17,225 nt of DNA, taken from positions 1 through 17,225 of the forward strand of contig CAMLRG010000118.1 in assembly GCA_946482335.1 (NCBI GenBank). The letters run 5' to 3'. The notes under the pieces were generated by a model, which saw only the letters and a program-made list of their open reading frames with translations, made no database searches and was not told the origin of the DNA. This document shows positions 1-7,205 of the stretch, one piece after another (position 1 is the first letter of the stretch; each line of letters starts with the position of its first letter). This stretch comes from an uncultured Duganella sp. Its GTDB lineage: Bacteria > Pseudomonadota > Gammaproteobacteria > Burkholderiales > Burkholderiaceae. Both the position numbers and the translations under genes were made by a program.

Positions 1-820
1 GCCACACCGGCAGCACGGAGGCGATGAAGCCGTAGCCGATCAGCATCCAGGTCAGTTCGGTGCCGGTGAAGGTGAACATCGGCGCCAGGGCCGGGTTTTC
101 CTGCACCCACTGGCCGCCGAAGATGGCCAGCATCAGCAGCACGAAGCCGATCAGCGACACTTCGCCGACGCGGCCGACGCGGAAGTAGCGCGAATACACG
201 CCCATGAACAGCGCGATCGGGATGGTGGCCATCACGGTGAAGGAACCCCATGGCGAGTGCGCCAGCGCCTTGACCACGATCAGGGCCAGCACGGCCAGGA
301 TGATCACCATGATCATGAAGGTGCCGAACAGCGCGATATTGCCGGGGATGGCGCCCATTTCCGACTTGATCAGGTCACCCAGCGAACGGCCGTCGCGGCG
401 GGTGGAAATGAACAGCACCATGAAGTCCTGCACGGCGCCGGCGAACACCACGCCGGCCAGGATCCACAGCATGCCGGGCAGGTAGCCCATCTGCGCGGCC
501 AGCACGGGGCCGACCAGCGGGCCGGCGCCGGCGATGGCGGCGAAGTGGTGGCCGAACAGGACGTTCTTGTTGGTCGGCACGTAGTCCAGGCCATCGTTGT
601 ACTTGTGGGCCGGGGTCAGGCGGTCCGCCTCCAGCCCCATGACGTTTTTGGCAATGTACAGGCTGTAGAAGCGGTAAGCGATCAGGTACACGCAGACGGC
701 TGCGATCACCAGCCAGATGGCGCTGACAGGCTCGCCGCGCTTGAGGGCGATCACGCCCAGGGCGCCGGCGCCCAGCAGCGACATGCCGGCCCAGCCCAGT
801 TTCTTCATAACGGGATTCAT
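1..820 (-). CDS. cstA: Carbon starvation protein CstA family transporter (5' part, runs off the window)
   Basis: Multi-pass inner-membrane transporter of the CstA/BtsT family, whose studied members import peptides or pyruvate during carbon limitation. Reading the minus strand from the ATG at 820-818 gives an open frame of 273 codons without a stop to the window edge; the C-terminal part is missing. The protein starts MNPVMKKLGWAGM, has hydrophobic segments at about residues 10-25 and 33-50, and carries the highly conserved family stretch YVPTNKNVLFGHHFAAIAGA followed by GPLVGPVLAAQMGYLPG and later RRDGRSLGDL. The start is fixed by a strong Shine-Dalgarno (GGAGG, 829-833) 8 nt upstream. It diverges from a histidine kinase gene, which suggests control by that two-component system. 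Whether the substrate is pyruvate or peptides cannot be told from this fragment. Confidence 0.95.
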   Translation of the reverse strand, partial: MNPVMKKLGWAGMSLLGAGALGVIALKRGEPVSAIWLVIAAVCVYLIAYRFYSLYIAKNVMGLEADRLTPAHKYNDGLDYVPTNKNVLFGHHFAAIAGAGPLVGPVLAAQMGYLPGMLWILAGVVFAGAVQDFMVLFISTRRDGRSLGDLIKSEMGAIPGNIALFGTFMIMVIILAVLALIVVKALAHSPWGSFTVMATIPIALFMGVYSRYFRVGRVGEVSLIGFVLLMLAIFGGQWVQENPALAPMFTFTGTELTWMLIGYGFIASVLPVW

Positions 821-847
821 CGGGGTCTCCTCCAAGGATGAATGGCC

Positions 848-876
848 AGTATTCAGGAATTGAATATCTGTCACAA
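848..876 (-). promoter_or_regulatory. Candidate sigma70 promoter of cstA
   Basis: On the minus strand, TTGTGA (876-871) and AATACT (853-848) are separated by exactly 17 nt, predicting a start near 841 and a leader of about 20 nt that contains the cstA ribosome binding site. An inverted repeat, TATTCA-N5-TGAATA (850-866), overlaps the spacer and the -10 element and could be an operator or chance AT-rich symmetry. Assigned by eye only. Confidence 0.5.
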
Positions 877-897
877 GCGCACCACTACGCAAACGCC

Positions 898-918
898 GTC
901 CGTAGAACTACGTAGGAC
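898..918. promoter_or_regulatory. Candidate response-regulator binding dyad between cstA and the kinase gene
   Basis: A 21-bp element with outer arms GTCC/GGAC (898-901/915-918) and inner GTAG-AA-CTAC (902-911), containing the perfect palindrome CTACGTAG (908-915). A further ACTACG copy lies at 884-889, 23 bp (about two helical turns) before the ACTACG at 907-912. Relative to the predicted cstA start near 841 the sites centre at about -45 and -67, where NarL/LuxR-type activators often bind. That the neighbouring regulator binds here is inference. Confidence 0.4.
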
Positions 919-950
919 AGGGCGCCGGTGCCGGGCTTACAATCGCGGGC

Positions 951-2312
951 ATGAAGCTGCGGCAGAAGTTCCTGTTCCTGGCCATTGCGCCCCTGATCCT
1001 GGCCCTGTGTGCGATCGCCATCGCGGTGCGCTATCAGGCGGTGACGCTCGGCCAGCAGCAGCGCGACACCATCCAGCAGGCCTACCTGGCCAGCAAGGAG
1101 GCCGAGCTCAAACACTACGTGACGCTGGCCACGCATTCGATCTCCCACCTGGTCAAATCCGGCCGCAAGGACCAGGCCACGCTGGACGAAGCGAAGCGCA
1201 TCCTGTCGACCCTGAGTTTCGGCGACGATGGTTATTTCTTCGTCTACGATATGCAGGGTAATTCGCTGATGCACCCGCGCCAGCCGGAGCTGGTGGGGCA
1301 GAACCTGTTCATGATGAAGGACCAGGATGGCAACCCGACCATCCAGCGCCTGCTGGCGCGGGCGCGCGAAGGGGGCGGCCTGGAGCGCTACAACTGGGTC
1401 AAGCCTTCCACCCACAAGCAGGCGCCCAAGCTCGGTTATGTGATCCCGTTGCCGGAGTGGGGCTGGATGCTGGGCACCGGCATCTATCTCGATGACGTGG
1501 ATGCCGCGCTGGCCAAGGTGGATGCCCAGCAGCGCGGCAATATCCGTAATACCCTGCTGTGGATGGCCGCCATCGCGGCGATGGCCCTGGTGGCGGTCGG
1601 CGTGTCCGGCCTGGCCCTGAATATCCGCGAATACCGCGTGGCCGACGCCAAGCTCAAGGTACTGGCGCAGCGTGTGGTCGAATCGCAGGAAGAGGAGCGG
1701 GCGCGCCTGTCGCGCGACCTGCACGACGGCATCAGCCAATGGCTGGTGTCGATCAAGCTGCAGATCGAGGCCGGCATCATCCGCCTCGGCAACCCCCCGC
1801 AGCAGGACAAGGCCAAGGCAGCCTTCGAGCACACGGCGGAGCAGTTGAACAACGTGCTGGGCGAAGTGCGCCGCATCTCGCACAACCTGCGCCCCGCAAT
1901 CCTGGACGACCTGGGCCTGGCCGCGGCGCTGGACCACCTGGCGGCCGAATTCCGCGACCACACCGGCGCCGACGTGGCCTTCGCCGCCGCTGGATGCACC
2001 GACCGCCTGTCCGACGTGGCGAACACTGTGCTGTTCCGCATTGCGCAGGAAGCCTTGACCAATATCGAACGCCATGCGGGCGCCAGCCGCATTACCATCG
2101 GCCTGCAAGGGGACGCCGATGGCGTCACGCTGCGCATCGCCGACAATGGCGGCGGCTTCGATGCCGAAGGCATCGCCGGCCATCCGAAGCGCGGCATCGG
2201 GTTACGGAATATGATGGAGCGCATGGAGGCGATCGGCGGCCAGTTCCGCATCGAATCCTCGCAGTCCGGCACGGTGGTGCTGGCGCGCGTAGACAATAAG
2301 GGAAGCACATGA
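951..2312 (+). CDS. Cache-domain sensor histidine kinase (NarL/DegS type)
   Basis: Membrane-bound sensor kinase, 453 aa, expected to phosphorylate the response regulator encoded next to it. Order of parts: transmembrane helix at about 9-27; a periplasmic single-Cache domain at about 33-195 with the typical FGDDGYFFVYDMQGNSLMHP and later GWMLGTGIYLDDV; second transmembrane helix at about 200-224; HisKA_3 dimerisation helix with phospho-acceptor His258 in ARLSRDLHDG; HATPase_c domain with N-box QEALTNIERH (367-376), DNGGGFD (398-404) and GIGLRNM (415-421). Cache domains of this class bind small organic acids in many sensors; beside cstA, pyruvate or another carboxylate is a reasonable but unproven ligand. 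The stop overlaps the next start (ATGA), so the two genes are co-translated. No Shine-Dalgarno is evident before the ATG at 951, and a TACAAT -10-like box ends 8 nt upstream. Confidence 0.93.
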   Translation: MKLRQKFLFLAIAPLILALCAIAIAVRYQAVTLGQQQRDTIQQAYLASKEAELKHYVTLATHSISHLVKSGRKDQATLDEAKRILSTLSFGDDGYFFVYDMQGNSLMHPRQPELVGQNLFMMKDQDGNPTIQRLLARAREGGGLERYNWVKPSTHKQAPKLGYVIPLPEWGWMLGTGIYLDDVDAALAKVDAQQRGNIRNTLLWMAAIAAMALVAVGVSGLALNIREYRVADAKLKVLAQRVVESQEEERARLSRDLHDGISQWLVSIKLQIEAGIIRLGNPPQQDKAKAAFEHTAEQLNNVLGEVRRISHNLRPAILDDLGLAAALDHLAAEFRDHTGADVAFAAAGCTDRLSDVANTVLFRIAQEALTNIERHAGASRITIGLQGDADGVTLRIADNGGGFDAEGIAGHPKRGIGLRNMMERMEAIGGQFRIESSQSGTVVLARVDNKGST

Positions 2313-2926
2313 CGAGGATCCTGCTGGTGGACGACCATCCCCTGGTGCGCGACGGCTTGCGCGCGCGGCTGGAAGCGATGGCGCAGTTTGAAGTGGTGGG
2401 GGAGGCCGGCAGTGCGGCCGAGGCGCTGGAGGCGGCGCGCCAGCACCATCCCGACCTGGTCCTGATGGACATCAATATGCGCGGCACCAACGGCATCGAA
2501 GCCACCGCCCAGTTCAAGCAGCAATTCCCGCACATTGCGGTGCTGATCCTGTCGATGCACGACAAGCTGGAATACGTGACGCAAGCCATCCAGGCCGGGG
2601 CGCGCGGCTATGTGCTGAAGGACGCGCCGGGCAAGGACATCGTGATCGCCATCGAGACCGTGATGGCGGGCGGCATCTACTACAGCGCCAACCTGGCGCA
2701 GCAGCTGGCCAAGCCGATGGCGCAGGACAACCAGCTCACCGCGCGCGAGGCGGAAGTGCTGCGCCACCTGGCCAATGGCGAATCGAACAAGGCGATCGCG
2801 CGCCAGCTCGACCTCAGCGTGCGCACCGTGGAAACCCACCGCCTCAACATCAAGCGCAAGCTGGGTATCGAAGGCCAGGCAGAATTGATCAAGTTTGCAG
2901 TTCAGCACGCACAATTTAACAAGTGA
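2309..2926 (+). CDS. LuxR/NarL-family response regulator
   Basis: 205-aa cytoplasmic transcription regulator, partner of the preceding Cache kinase. The receiver domain (1-120) has the acidic pair Asp8/Asp9, phospho-acceptor Asp54 in LVLMDINMRG, Ser82 and Lys104. The C-terminal LuxR-type helix-turn-helix is at about 141-187 (LTAREAEVLRHLANGESNKA then SVRTVETHRLNIKRKL). All residues needed for phosphorylation are present. The start lies inside the kinase stop codon (ATGA, 2309-2312) and is served by AAGGGAA at 2298-2304. The likely target is the divergent cstA promoter, by position and by the dyad there; the DNA-binding specificity itself cannot be read from the sequence. Confidence 0.95.
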   Translation: MTRILLVDDHPLVRDGLRARLEAMAQFEVVGEAGSAAEALEAARQHHPDLVLMDINMRGTNGIEATAQFKQQFPHIAVLILSMHDKLEYVTQAIQAGARGYVLKDAPGKDIVIAIETVMAGGIYYSANLAQQLAKPMAQDNQLTAREAEVLRHLANGESNKAIARQLDLSVRTVETHRLNIKRKLGIEGQAELIKFAVQHAQFNK

Positions 2927-2939
2927 ATCTTGTTAAATT
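2913..2939. repeat. AT-rich perfect inverted repeat spanning the regulator stop codon
   Basis: Arms AATTTAACAAG (2913-2923) and CTTGTTAAATT (2929-2939) are perfect 11-bp inverted copies around a 5-nt loop, and the response-regulator stop TGA (2924-2926) sits in the loop. It may act as a transcript-end hairpin, though the stem has only two G-C pairs and no clean U-tract follows, or as an operator. A shorter ACAAG-T-CTTGT repeat occurs at 3034-3044, just downstream of the promoter proposed for the next operon. Confidence 0.5.
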
Positions 2940-3003
2940 AGTCACCACTGTCTCATAGCGGGCACAAACCGGCAATTCGATTGCGTCCTCTACGGCGCGG
3001 AAC

Positions 3004-3031
3004 CTGACTTTTGGGCAATTTCTGTTATATT
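3004..3031 (+). promoter_or_regulatory. Candidate promoter of the HDOD/GGDEF-EAL operon
   Basis: CTGACT (3004-3009) and TATATT (3026-3031) are separated by 16 nt, predicting a start near 3038 and a leader of about 90 nt. The leader holds two small inverted repeats, ACAAG-T-CTTGT (3034-3044) and ACACA-GG-TGTGT (3046-3057). The remainder of the gap 2927-3130 shows nothing else I can support. Confidence 0.35.
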
Positions 3032-3130
3032 CCACAAGTCTTGTAACACAGGTGTGTCAGCGCGCGCACAATGGTTGCTTTACATCAATAGACCATTTAC
3101 CATTGTTGGCATTACCACACCGAGATTCCG

Positions 3131-4306
3131 ATGTTTGCGTCCGATCCAAATTCGTTTCCGCTGGTGGGAATCAAGCCTGTCCTGAATGCCCACAGCCAGT
3201 GGGTCGGACTGGCGTTTCAACTGCCCGGCGCCGTCCCGGTACCGGCGCTGCAAGCGCTTCTCTGCTGCCCTGAATCCGACGAACTGGGTGCGCTCGACTA
3301 CTACATTCCCCTGGCCGCGCCGCTCGCCCTGGAGCCCGCGCAACTCGATAGTTTGCCGCTGGCGCGCATGGTATGCACCGTGCCGGCCGAGAGCCTGGCC
3401 GACGCCGCCGTGCAACGGCGCTGCAAGCAGCTGGCCGAGCGCGGCCTGCGCCTGATGGCGGACGGCGACGCCGGCATCGGCGCCGCGCAAGCCGGCATCC
3501 GCGGCCTGGATGTCGATAGCGCCCAAACCCTGCCCAGCGCATTGGCGATGCTGACGCTGCCCGGCCCGCACCTGGCGCGCAACGTCTCCCATGCGGCCGA
3601 CGATGGGCGCGCCACCGCATGCCGCAAGGCGGGCTTCACCCTGTTCTGCGACGACATGCCGCGCACCCAGGAGCCCGATGCGGAACAGGGCGACGGCACC
3701 ACCCGCAAGCGTTTGCTGGCGCTGCTAGGCCTGCTGGCACAGGATGCCGACTCGCGCGAGCTGGAAACCCTGCTCAAGCAGGATCCGGCGCTGTCCTACC
3801 AGTTGCTCAAGCTGGTGAATTCGGCCGCCTTTGCCCCGAACAGCAACCCGATCCACAACTTCGGCCAGGCCATCAACCTGCTCGGGCGGCGCCAGTTGCA
3901 GCGCTGGCTGCAGCTGTTGCTGTATGCGCGCCAGCAGGTGGATGGCCCGGCCAACGCGCTGTTGCCGCTGGCCGCCTTGCGCGCCGCGCAAATGGAAGCC
4001 TTGTGCAAGCTGCGCGACGGCGAGCGCGATGCGCAGGACCAGGCTTTCCTGGTGGGCGTGTTCTCGCTGCTGGATGTGCTGCTGGCCATGCCGATGACGG
4101 ATATCGTGGCCGCCCTGAACCTGGACCTGGACGTGGTGGCTGCCCTGCTGGACCGCAGCGGCCCGCTGGGCGAAATGCTGACGCTGGTGGAAATGCACGC
4201 GCCGCAAGCGAGCGCGCTGCGCGACGTCGGCATCGACAACGAAACCTATTGGCGCAGCCTGCTGCAGGCTTACCACTGGGCGCTGCAAGTCAGCAGGAAC
4301 GTCTGA
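3131..4306 (+). CDS. Degenerate EAL-HDOD signalling protein
   Basis: 391 aa, no signal peptide or membrane segment, so probably cytoplasmic. The C-terminal half (from about residue 190) is an HDOD domain: LLALLGLLAQDADSRELETL, then LKQDPALSYQLLKLVNSAAF and the INLLGRRQLQRWLQLLLYA helix. The N-terminal part has the layout of the EAL module of YuxH-type EAL-HDOD proteins, with PVLNAHSQWVGLAFQL in place of the usual PILDRDQRVVGYELLFR-like opening, but the EAL signature, catalytic acids and metal ligands are absent, so it should not hydrolyse c-di-GMP. Such proteins usually act as protein-interaction or ligand-binding signalling factors. It is followed after 1 nt by a PAS-GGDEF-EAL gene, implying one operon and probably one pathway. 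The ATG at 3131 has only a weak Shine-Dalgarno. HDOD is firm; the degenerate EAL is by pattern only. Confidence 0.85.
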   Translation: MFASDPNSFPLVGIKPVLNAHSQWVGLAFQLPGAVPVPALQALLCCPESDELGALDYYIPLAAPLALEPAQLDSLPLARMVCTVPAESLADAAVQRRCKQLAERGLRLMADGDAGIGAAQAGIRGLDVDSAQTLPSALAMLTLPGPHLARNVSHAADDGRATACRKAGFTLFCDDMPRTQEPDAEQGDGTTRKRLLALLGLLAQDADSRELETLLKQDPALSYQLLKLVNSAAFAPNSNPIHNFGQAINLLGRRQLQRWLQLLLYARQQVDGPANALLPLAALRAAQMEALCKLRDGERDAQDQAFLVGVFSLLDVLLAMPMTDIVAALNLDLDVVAALLDRSGPLGEMLTLVEMHAPQASALRDVGIDNETYWRSLLQAYHWALQVSRNV

Positions 4307-4307
4307 C

Positions 4308-6371
4308 ATGCACGCCCACCCGGTCTCCGACTTCCTCACCAGCAGCGCCGCCGTGTGCGACGCGGTGCTGCGCCTGCGCGGCCCGGCGCTGGTGGAGGAG
4401 CTGGGCCGCATCGCGCGCGACGTCACCGGCAGTCCGCACGGCCGTTTCGTGCCGCGCGACATGACGCCGGCCTCCGGCCTGCCGGGCTGGGAGCAAGGCT
4501 TGTCGCAACTGATCCAGTTCGACGACCATTACTTCGGCCGCTTCGAAGTGTCGGGCCTTGAGCATTACCCGGAAACCACGCGCCAGCACCTGGCCAGCCT
4601 GGCCAGCCTGGCCGGCAGCGTGCTGCAGGTGCATTCGGTGGCGCAGCGCACCACCCACGCCTACGTGCAGGTGGAGGCCCGCCTGCAGCACCAGTCGCAG
4701 ATCCTGGACCAGATCCACGAGTCGGTGCTGACGATGGATCTGAACGGCTTCATCACCAGCTGGAACAAGGGCGCCGAGCGCCTGTTCGGCTATTCGGCGG
4801 TGGAAGCGGTGGGCCGCAACATCATCTTCCTGTACGAGGATGAAGATGAAACGTTTGGCGACGCCTTCCTGGAGCAGGGCGGCCGCCTGATGGAAGTGCG
4901 GCGCAGGAAAAAGAATGGCGAAGTGTTCTGGGCCAGCCTGTCGCTGTCGCCGCTATGCGATATGGAAGACCGCTCGATCGGCCTGATCGCCTACCTGACC
5001 GACATCACCGAACGCAAGCAGGCCGAGGAACGCATCCACCACCTGGCCTATTACGATGCGTTGACCAACCTGCCCAACCGTTCGCTGTTGACCAAACTGG
5101 TCGACCAGGCCTTGACCGTGGCCCAGCGCAACAAGGCGCACGGCTGCGTGATGTTCATCGACTTGAACCGCTTCAAGCTGATCAACGACACCCTGGGCCG
5201 CGGCGTGGGCGACGCCTTGCTGCGCGAAGTGTCGCAGCGCTTCCGCCTGGCGCTGCGCGACCAGGATGTGGTGGCGCGCCTGTCCGGCGACGAGTTTGCG
5301 GTCGGCCTGTTCGACATCAACCAGCACTACGAAGCGAGCATGGTGGCCAACAAGCTGCTGTCGGCGCTGAACGAACCTTTCCTGATCGACGGCCACGACT
5401 TGCGCGTCAGCGCTTCGATCGGCATCAGCGTCTACCCGCAGGACGGCAATGACGCGGAAACCCTGCTGCGCCTGGCCGATATTGCGATGTACCGCGCCAA
5501 GCAGAACAGTTCCACCGATGGCGAACATATCGCCTTCTACAGCCAGGACATGAACAAGGGCATGCAGGAACGCATGCGTATCGAATCGGGCTTGCGCCAG
5601 GCGCTGGGCAATGGGCAGTTGCTGCTGCACTACCAGCCCAAGTTTGAAATCAGCAGCGGCCGGATCATCGGCGCCGAAGCCCTGGTGCGCTGGAAGCACC
5701 CCGAGCGCGGGCTGGTGCCGCCGGCAGAATTCATCCCGCTGGCCGAAGCCACCGGCCTGGTGGTGCAGGTCGGCGAGTGGGTGCTGGAAGCTGCCTGCGC
5801 CCAGGCGCAGGCGTGGAAAGAGAAGGGCCTGCCGCCGGTGCGGCTGGCGGTGAACGTGTCGGCGCGCGAATTCACGTCGGCGCTGCCGGGCCGCGTGATG
5901 GAAACGCTGCAGCGCTACGGCCTCGAGCCTTCCTGGCTGGAGCTGGAAATCACCGAATCGACCCTGATGCACAATATCGACCGCGTGATCGGCATCATGG
6001 ACCGCCTGACGGCGCACGGCATCACGCTCTCGCTGGACGACTTCGGCACCGGCTATTCCAGCCTGTCCTACCTGAAGCGCTTCCCGATCGATACGCTGAA
6101 GATCGACCGCTCCTTCACCACCGGCATCCCGGTCGACACCAACGATTGCGCCATCGCCAGCACCATCATCAGCATTGCCCAGCAATTGAAGCACAAGGTG
6201 ATTGCCGAGGGCGTGGAAACGGTCGAACAACTGGCCTTCCTCAAGGATTCGGGCTGCGACGAAGTCCAGGGTTACCTGTTCTCCCGGCCTTTGCCCGCGC
6301 TGGAATTCGAACGGGCGCTGGTGCAGAACTGGGTCCCGCCCCAGGCCGTTGCCGCCAGCGCGGGCGGATGA
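4308..6371 (+). CDS. PAS-GGDEF-EAL c-di-GMP synthase/phosphodiesterase
   Basis: 687 aa. An N-terminal region of about 125 residues without recognised domain is followed by a PAS domain (about 130-240, ending in the PAC-like TDITERKQAEER), GGDEF (about 245-405) and EAL (about 425-675). No membrane helices are apparent, so it is cytoplasmic. The cyclase signature is SGDEF (326-330), a variant commonly active, with an inhibitory RxxD site (Arg317-Asp320) and substrate residues Asp285, Asn293 and Asp302; the usual His of NDTLGH is Arg298. The EAL domain keeps the motif (Glu457), Asn516, Glu547, DDFGTGYSS (Asp577/Asp578), Lys598, Glu634 and Gln654, so it should degrade c-di-GMP. Both activities are therefore plausible, with PAS choosing between them. 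It starts 1 nt after the HDOD gene and ends 4 nt from a convergent gene, leaving no room for a dedicated terminator. Confidence 0.97.
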   Translation: MHAHPVSDFLTSSAAVCDAVLRLRGPALVEELGRIARDVTGSPHGRFVPRDMTPASGLPGWEQGLSQLIQFDDHYFGRFEVSGLEHYPETTRQHLASLASLAGSVLQVHSVAQRTTHAYVQVEARLQHQSQILDQIHESVLTMDLNGFITSWNKGAERLFGYSAVEAVGRNIIFLYEDEDETFGDAFLEQGGRLMEVRRRKKNGEVFWASLSLSPLCDMEDRSIGLIAYLTDITERKQAEERIHHLAYYDALTNLPNRSLLTKLVDQALTVAQRNKAHGCVMFIDLNRFKLINDTLGRGVGDALLREVSQRFRLALRDQDVVARLSGDEFAVGLFDINQHYEASMVANKLLSALNEPFLIDGHDLRVSASIGISVYPQDGNDAETLLRLADIAMYRAKQNSSTDGEHIAFYSQDMNKGMQERMRIESGLRQALGNGQLLLHYQPKFEISSGRIIGAEALVRWKHPERGLVPPAEFIPLAEATGLVVQVGEWVLEAACAQAQAWKEKGLPPVRLAVNVSAREFTSALPGRVMETLQRYGLEPSWLELEITESTLMHNIDRVIGIMDRLTAHGITLSLDDFGTGYSSLSYLKRFPIDTLKIDRSFTTGIPVDTNDCAIASTIISIAQQLKHKVIAEGVETVEQLAFLKDSGCDEVQGYLFSRPLPALEFERALVQNWVPPQAVAASAGG

Positions 6372-6375
6372 CCGG

Positions 6376-6996
6376 TTAGCGCTTCTTGCGGCGGAGCGCG
6401 GCCAGGCCCGCCAGTCCCAGGCCCAGCAGGCCAAGCGATGCCGGCTCGGGGACCTGGGCCGGATTCGACGACTCCAGGTTACCGGTCAGCTGGATGGCGT
6501 CGATCTCTTCATACTCGTCCCCATCGCGGTTGGTGTTGACGTACACCTTCAATCCCTTGACCCGGAACGCGGTCTCGTCCCAGGTCAACGCAAAATTGAC
6601 GACCTGCTTGGCAGCGCTGTTGTCGATGCCGGTCCACAAGGTGTGCAGCTGGCCGGCGGTGTCGATGGCATCGACCTGGTAGACGAAACCATTGCCCGAC
6701 ACTTCGCGGATCATGGCACCGGTGGAATACACGGCGCTGGCAAAGCCAACGGAAATCCATTGGTTGCCGATCTCCCTGCCGTTCGGTGCCCAGGCGCCGG
6801 CAATGTCGCCATAGGTGAAGCGGTCCGGCGCATGCAGCGCCTGGTCGGCATCCCAGCTTGAGGATTGCCACTCGCTGCTGAAGCCAATCACGGTGCTGGC
6901 CCATTGCTGGATCGGTCCCGCCTGCGCGGCGCCACTGGCGGCAAGCAGCATAGCGGTGAAGAGGGAAGATGCTTTCAGTTTCAGTTTCAGGTTCAT
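6376..6996 (-). CDS. PEP-CTERM sorting domain protein
   Basis: 206-aa exported protein. It begins with a Sec signal peptide (basic KLKLKLK, hydrophobic FTAMLLAASGA, likely cut after AQA at about 26) and ends in a textbook PEP-CTERM tail: VPEP at 182-185, a hydrophobic helix and a terminal RRKKR. In this family the tail is recognised by an exosortase (EpsH-type) and the protein is delivered to the cell surface or exopolysaccharide matrix; no exosortase gene is in the window. The middle (about 28-175) contains WAPNGREIGNQWISVGFA and later GLKVYVNTNRDGDEYEEIDA, resembling the galactose-binding-like beta-sandwich seen in many PEP-CTERM proteins; that fold call is tentative. A single gene, convergent with the GGDEF-EAL gene and divergent from the xylose dehydrogenase gene. 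The start at 6996 has only a weak Shine-Dalgarno. Confidence 0.93.
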   Translation of the reverse strand: MNLKLKLKASSLFTAMLLAASGAAQAGPIQQWASTVIGFSSEWQSSSWDADQALHAPDRFTYGDIAGAWAPNGREIGNQWISVGFASAVYSTGAMIREVSGNGFVYQVDAIDTAGQLHTLWTGIDNSAAKQVVNFALTWDETAFRVKGLKVYVNTNRDGDEYEEIDAIQLTGNLESSNPAQVPEPASLGLLGLGLAGLAALRRKKR

Positions 6997-7026
6997 ATTA
7001 TTTACCTAGAAATAATCGGAACCTGC

Positions 7027-7054
7027 AATAAAGCAATTGTTGTGCCATCGACAA
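7027..7054 (-). promoter_or_regulatory. Candidate promoter of the PEP-CTERM gene with overlapping inverted repeat
   Basis: On the minus strand TTGTCG (7054-7049) and TTTATT (7032-7027) are 16 nt apart, giving a predicted leader of about 25 nt. A TTGTTGT-N7-ACAACAA inverted repeat (7037-7057) overlaps the -35 element and spacer and could be a repressor site. By eye only. Confidence 0.35.
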
Positions 7055-7205
7055 CAAATTGAGTGTTTTCAATGAGTTAAGGCTTACGTCAAAAACAATT
7101 GCTGGAGCGATGTAAAAGTTTCCGACATGTAATAAATTGTCGCGATTTGTCGCGCAGCTTCGGCATTATCGGTATCCGCTTTGGTCATTTTTGTAATTGC
7201 CGCGG

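Noticed and set aside
257..841. Plus-strand open frame opposite cstA
   Set aside because: The minus strand here encodes conserved CstA sequence with a strong ribosome binding site; the plus frame is His/Gln/Gly-rich noise.
885..2183. Long minus-strand open frame opposite the histidine kinase gene
   Set aside because: Shadow of the kinase frame, low-complexity composition and no family motifs.
2985..2996. TCTACGG resembling half of the cstA-region dyad, upstream of the HDOD gene
   Set aside because: Only seven bases match, there is no second half-site and the position is not clearly related to the promoter; likely chance.
4590..4616. Three tandem copies of a 9-bp unit (CTGGCCAGC, the last with one change) in the PAS-GGDEF-EAL gene
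   Set aside because: It encodes LASLASLAG within a helix of the protein; a small in-frame coding repeat with no sign of a separate function.
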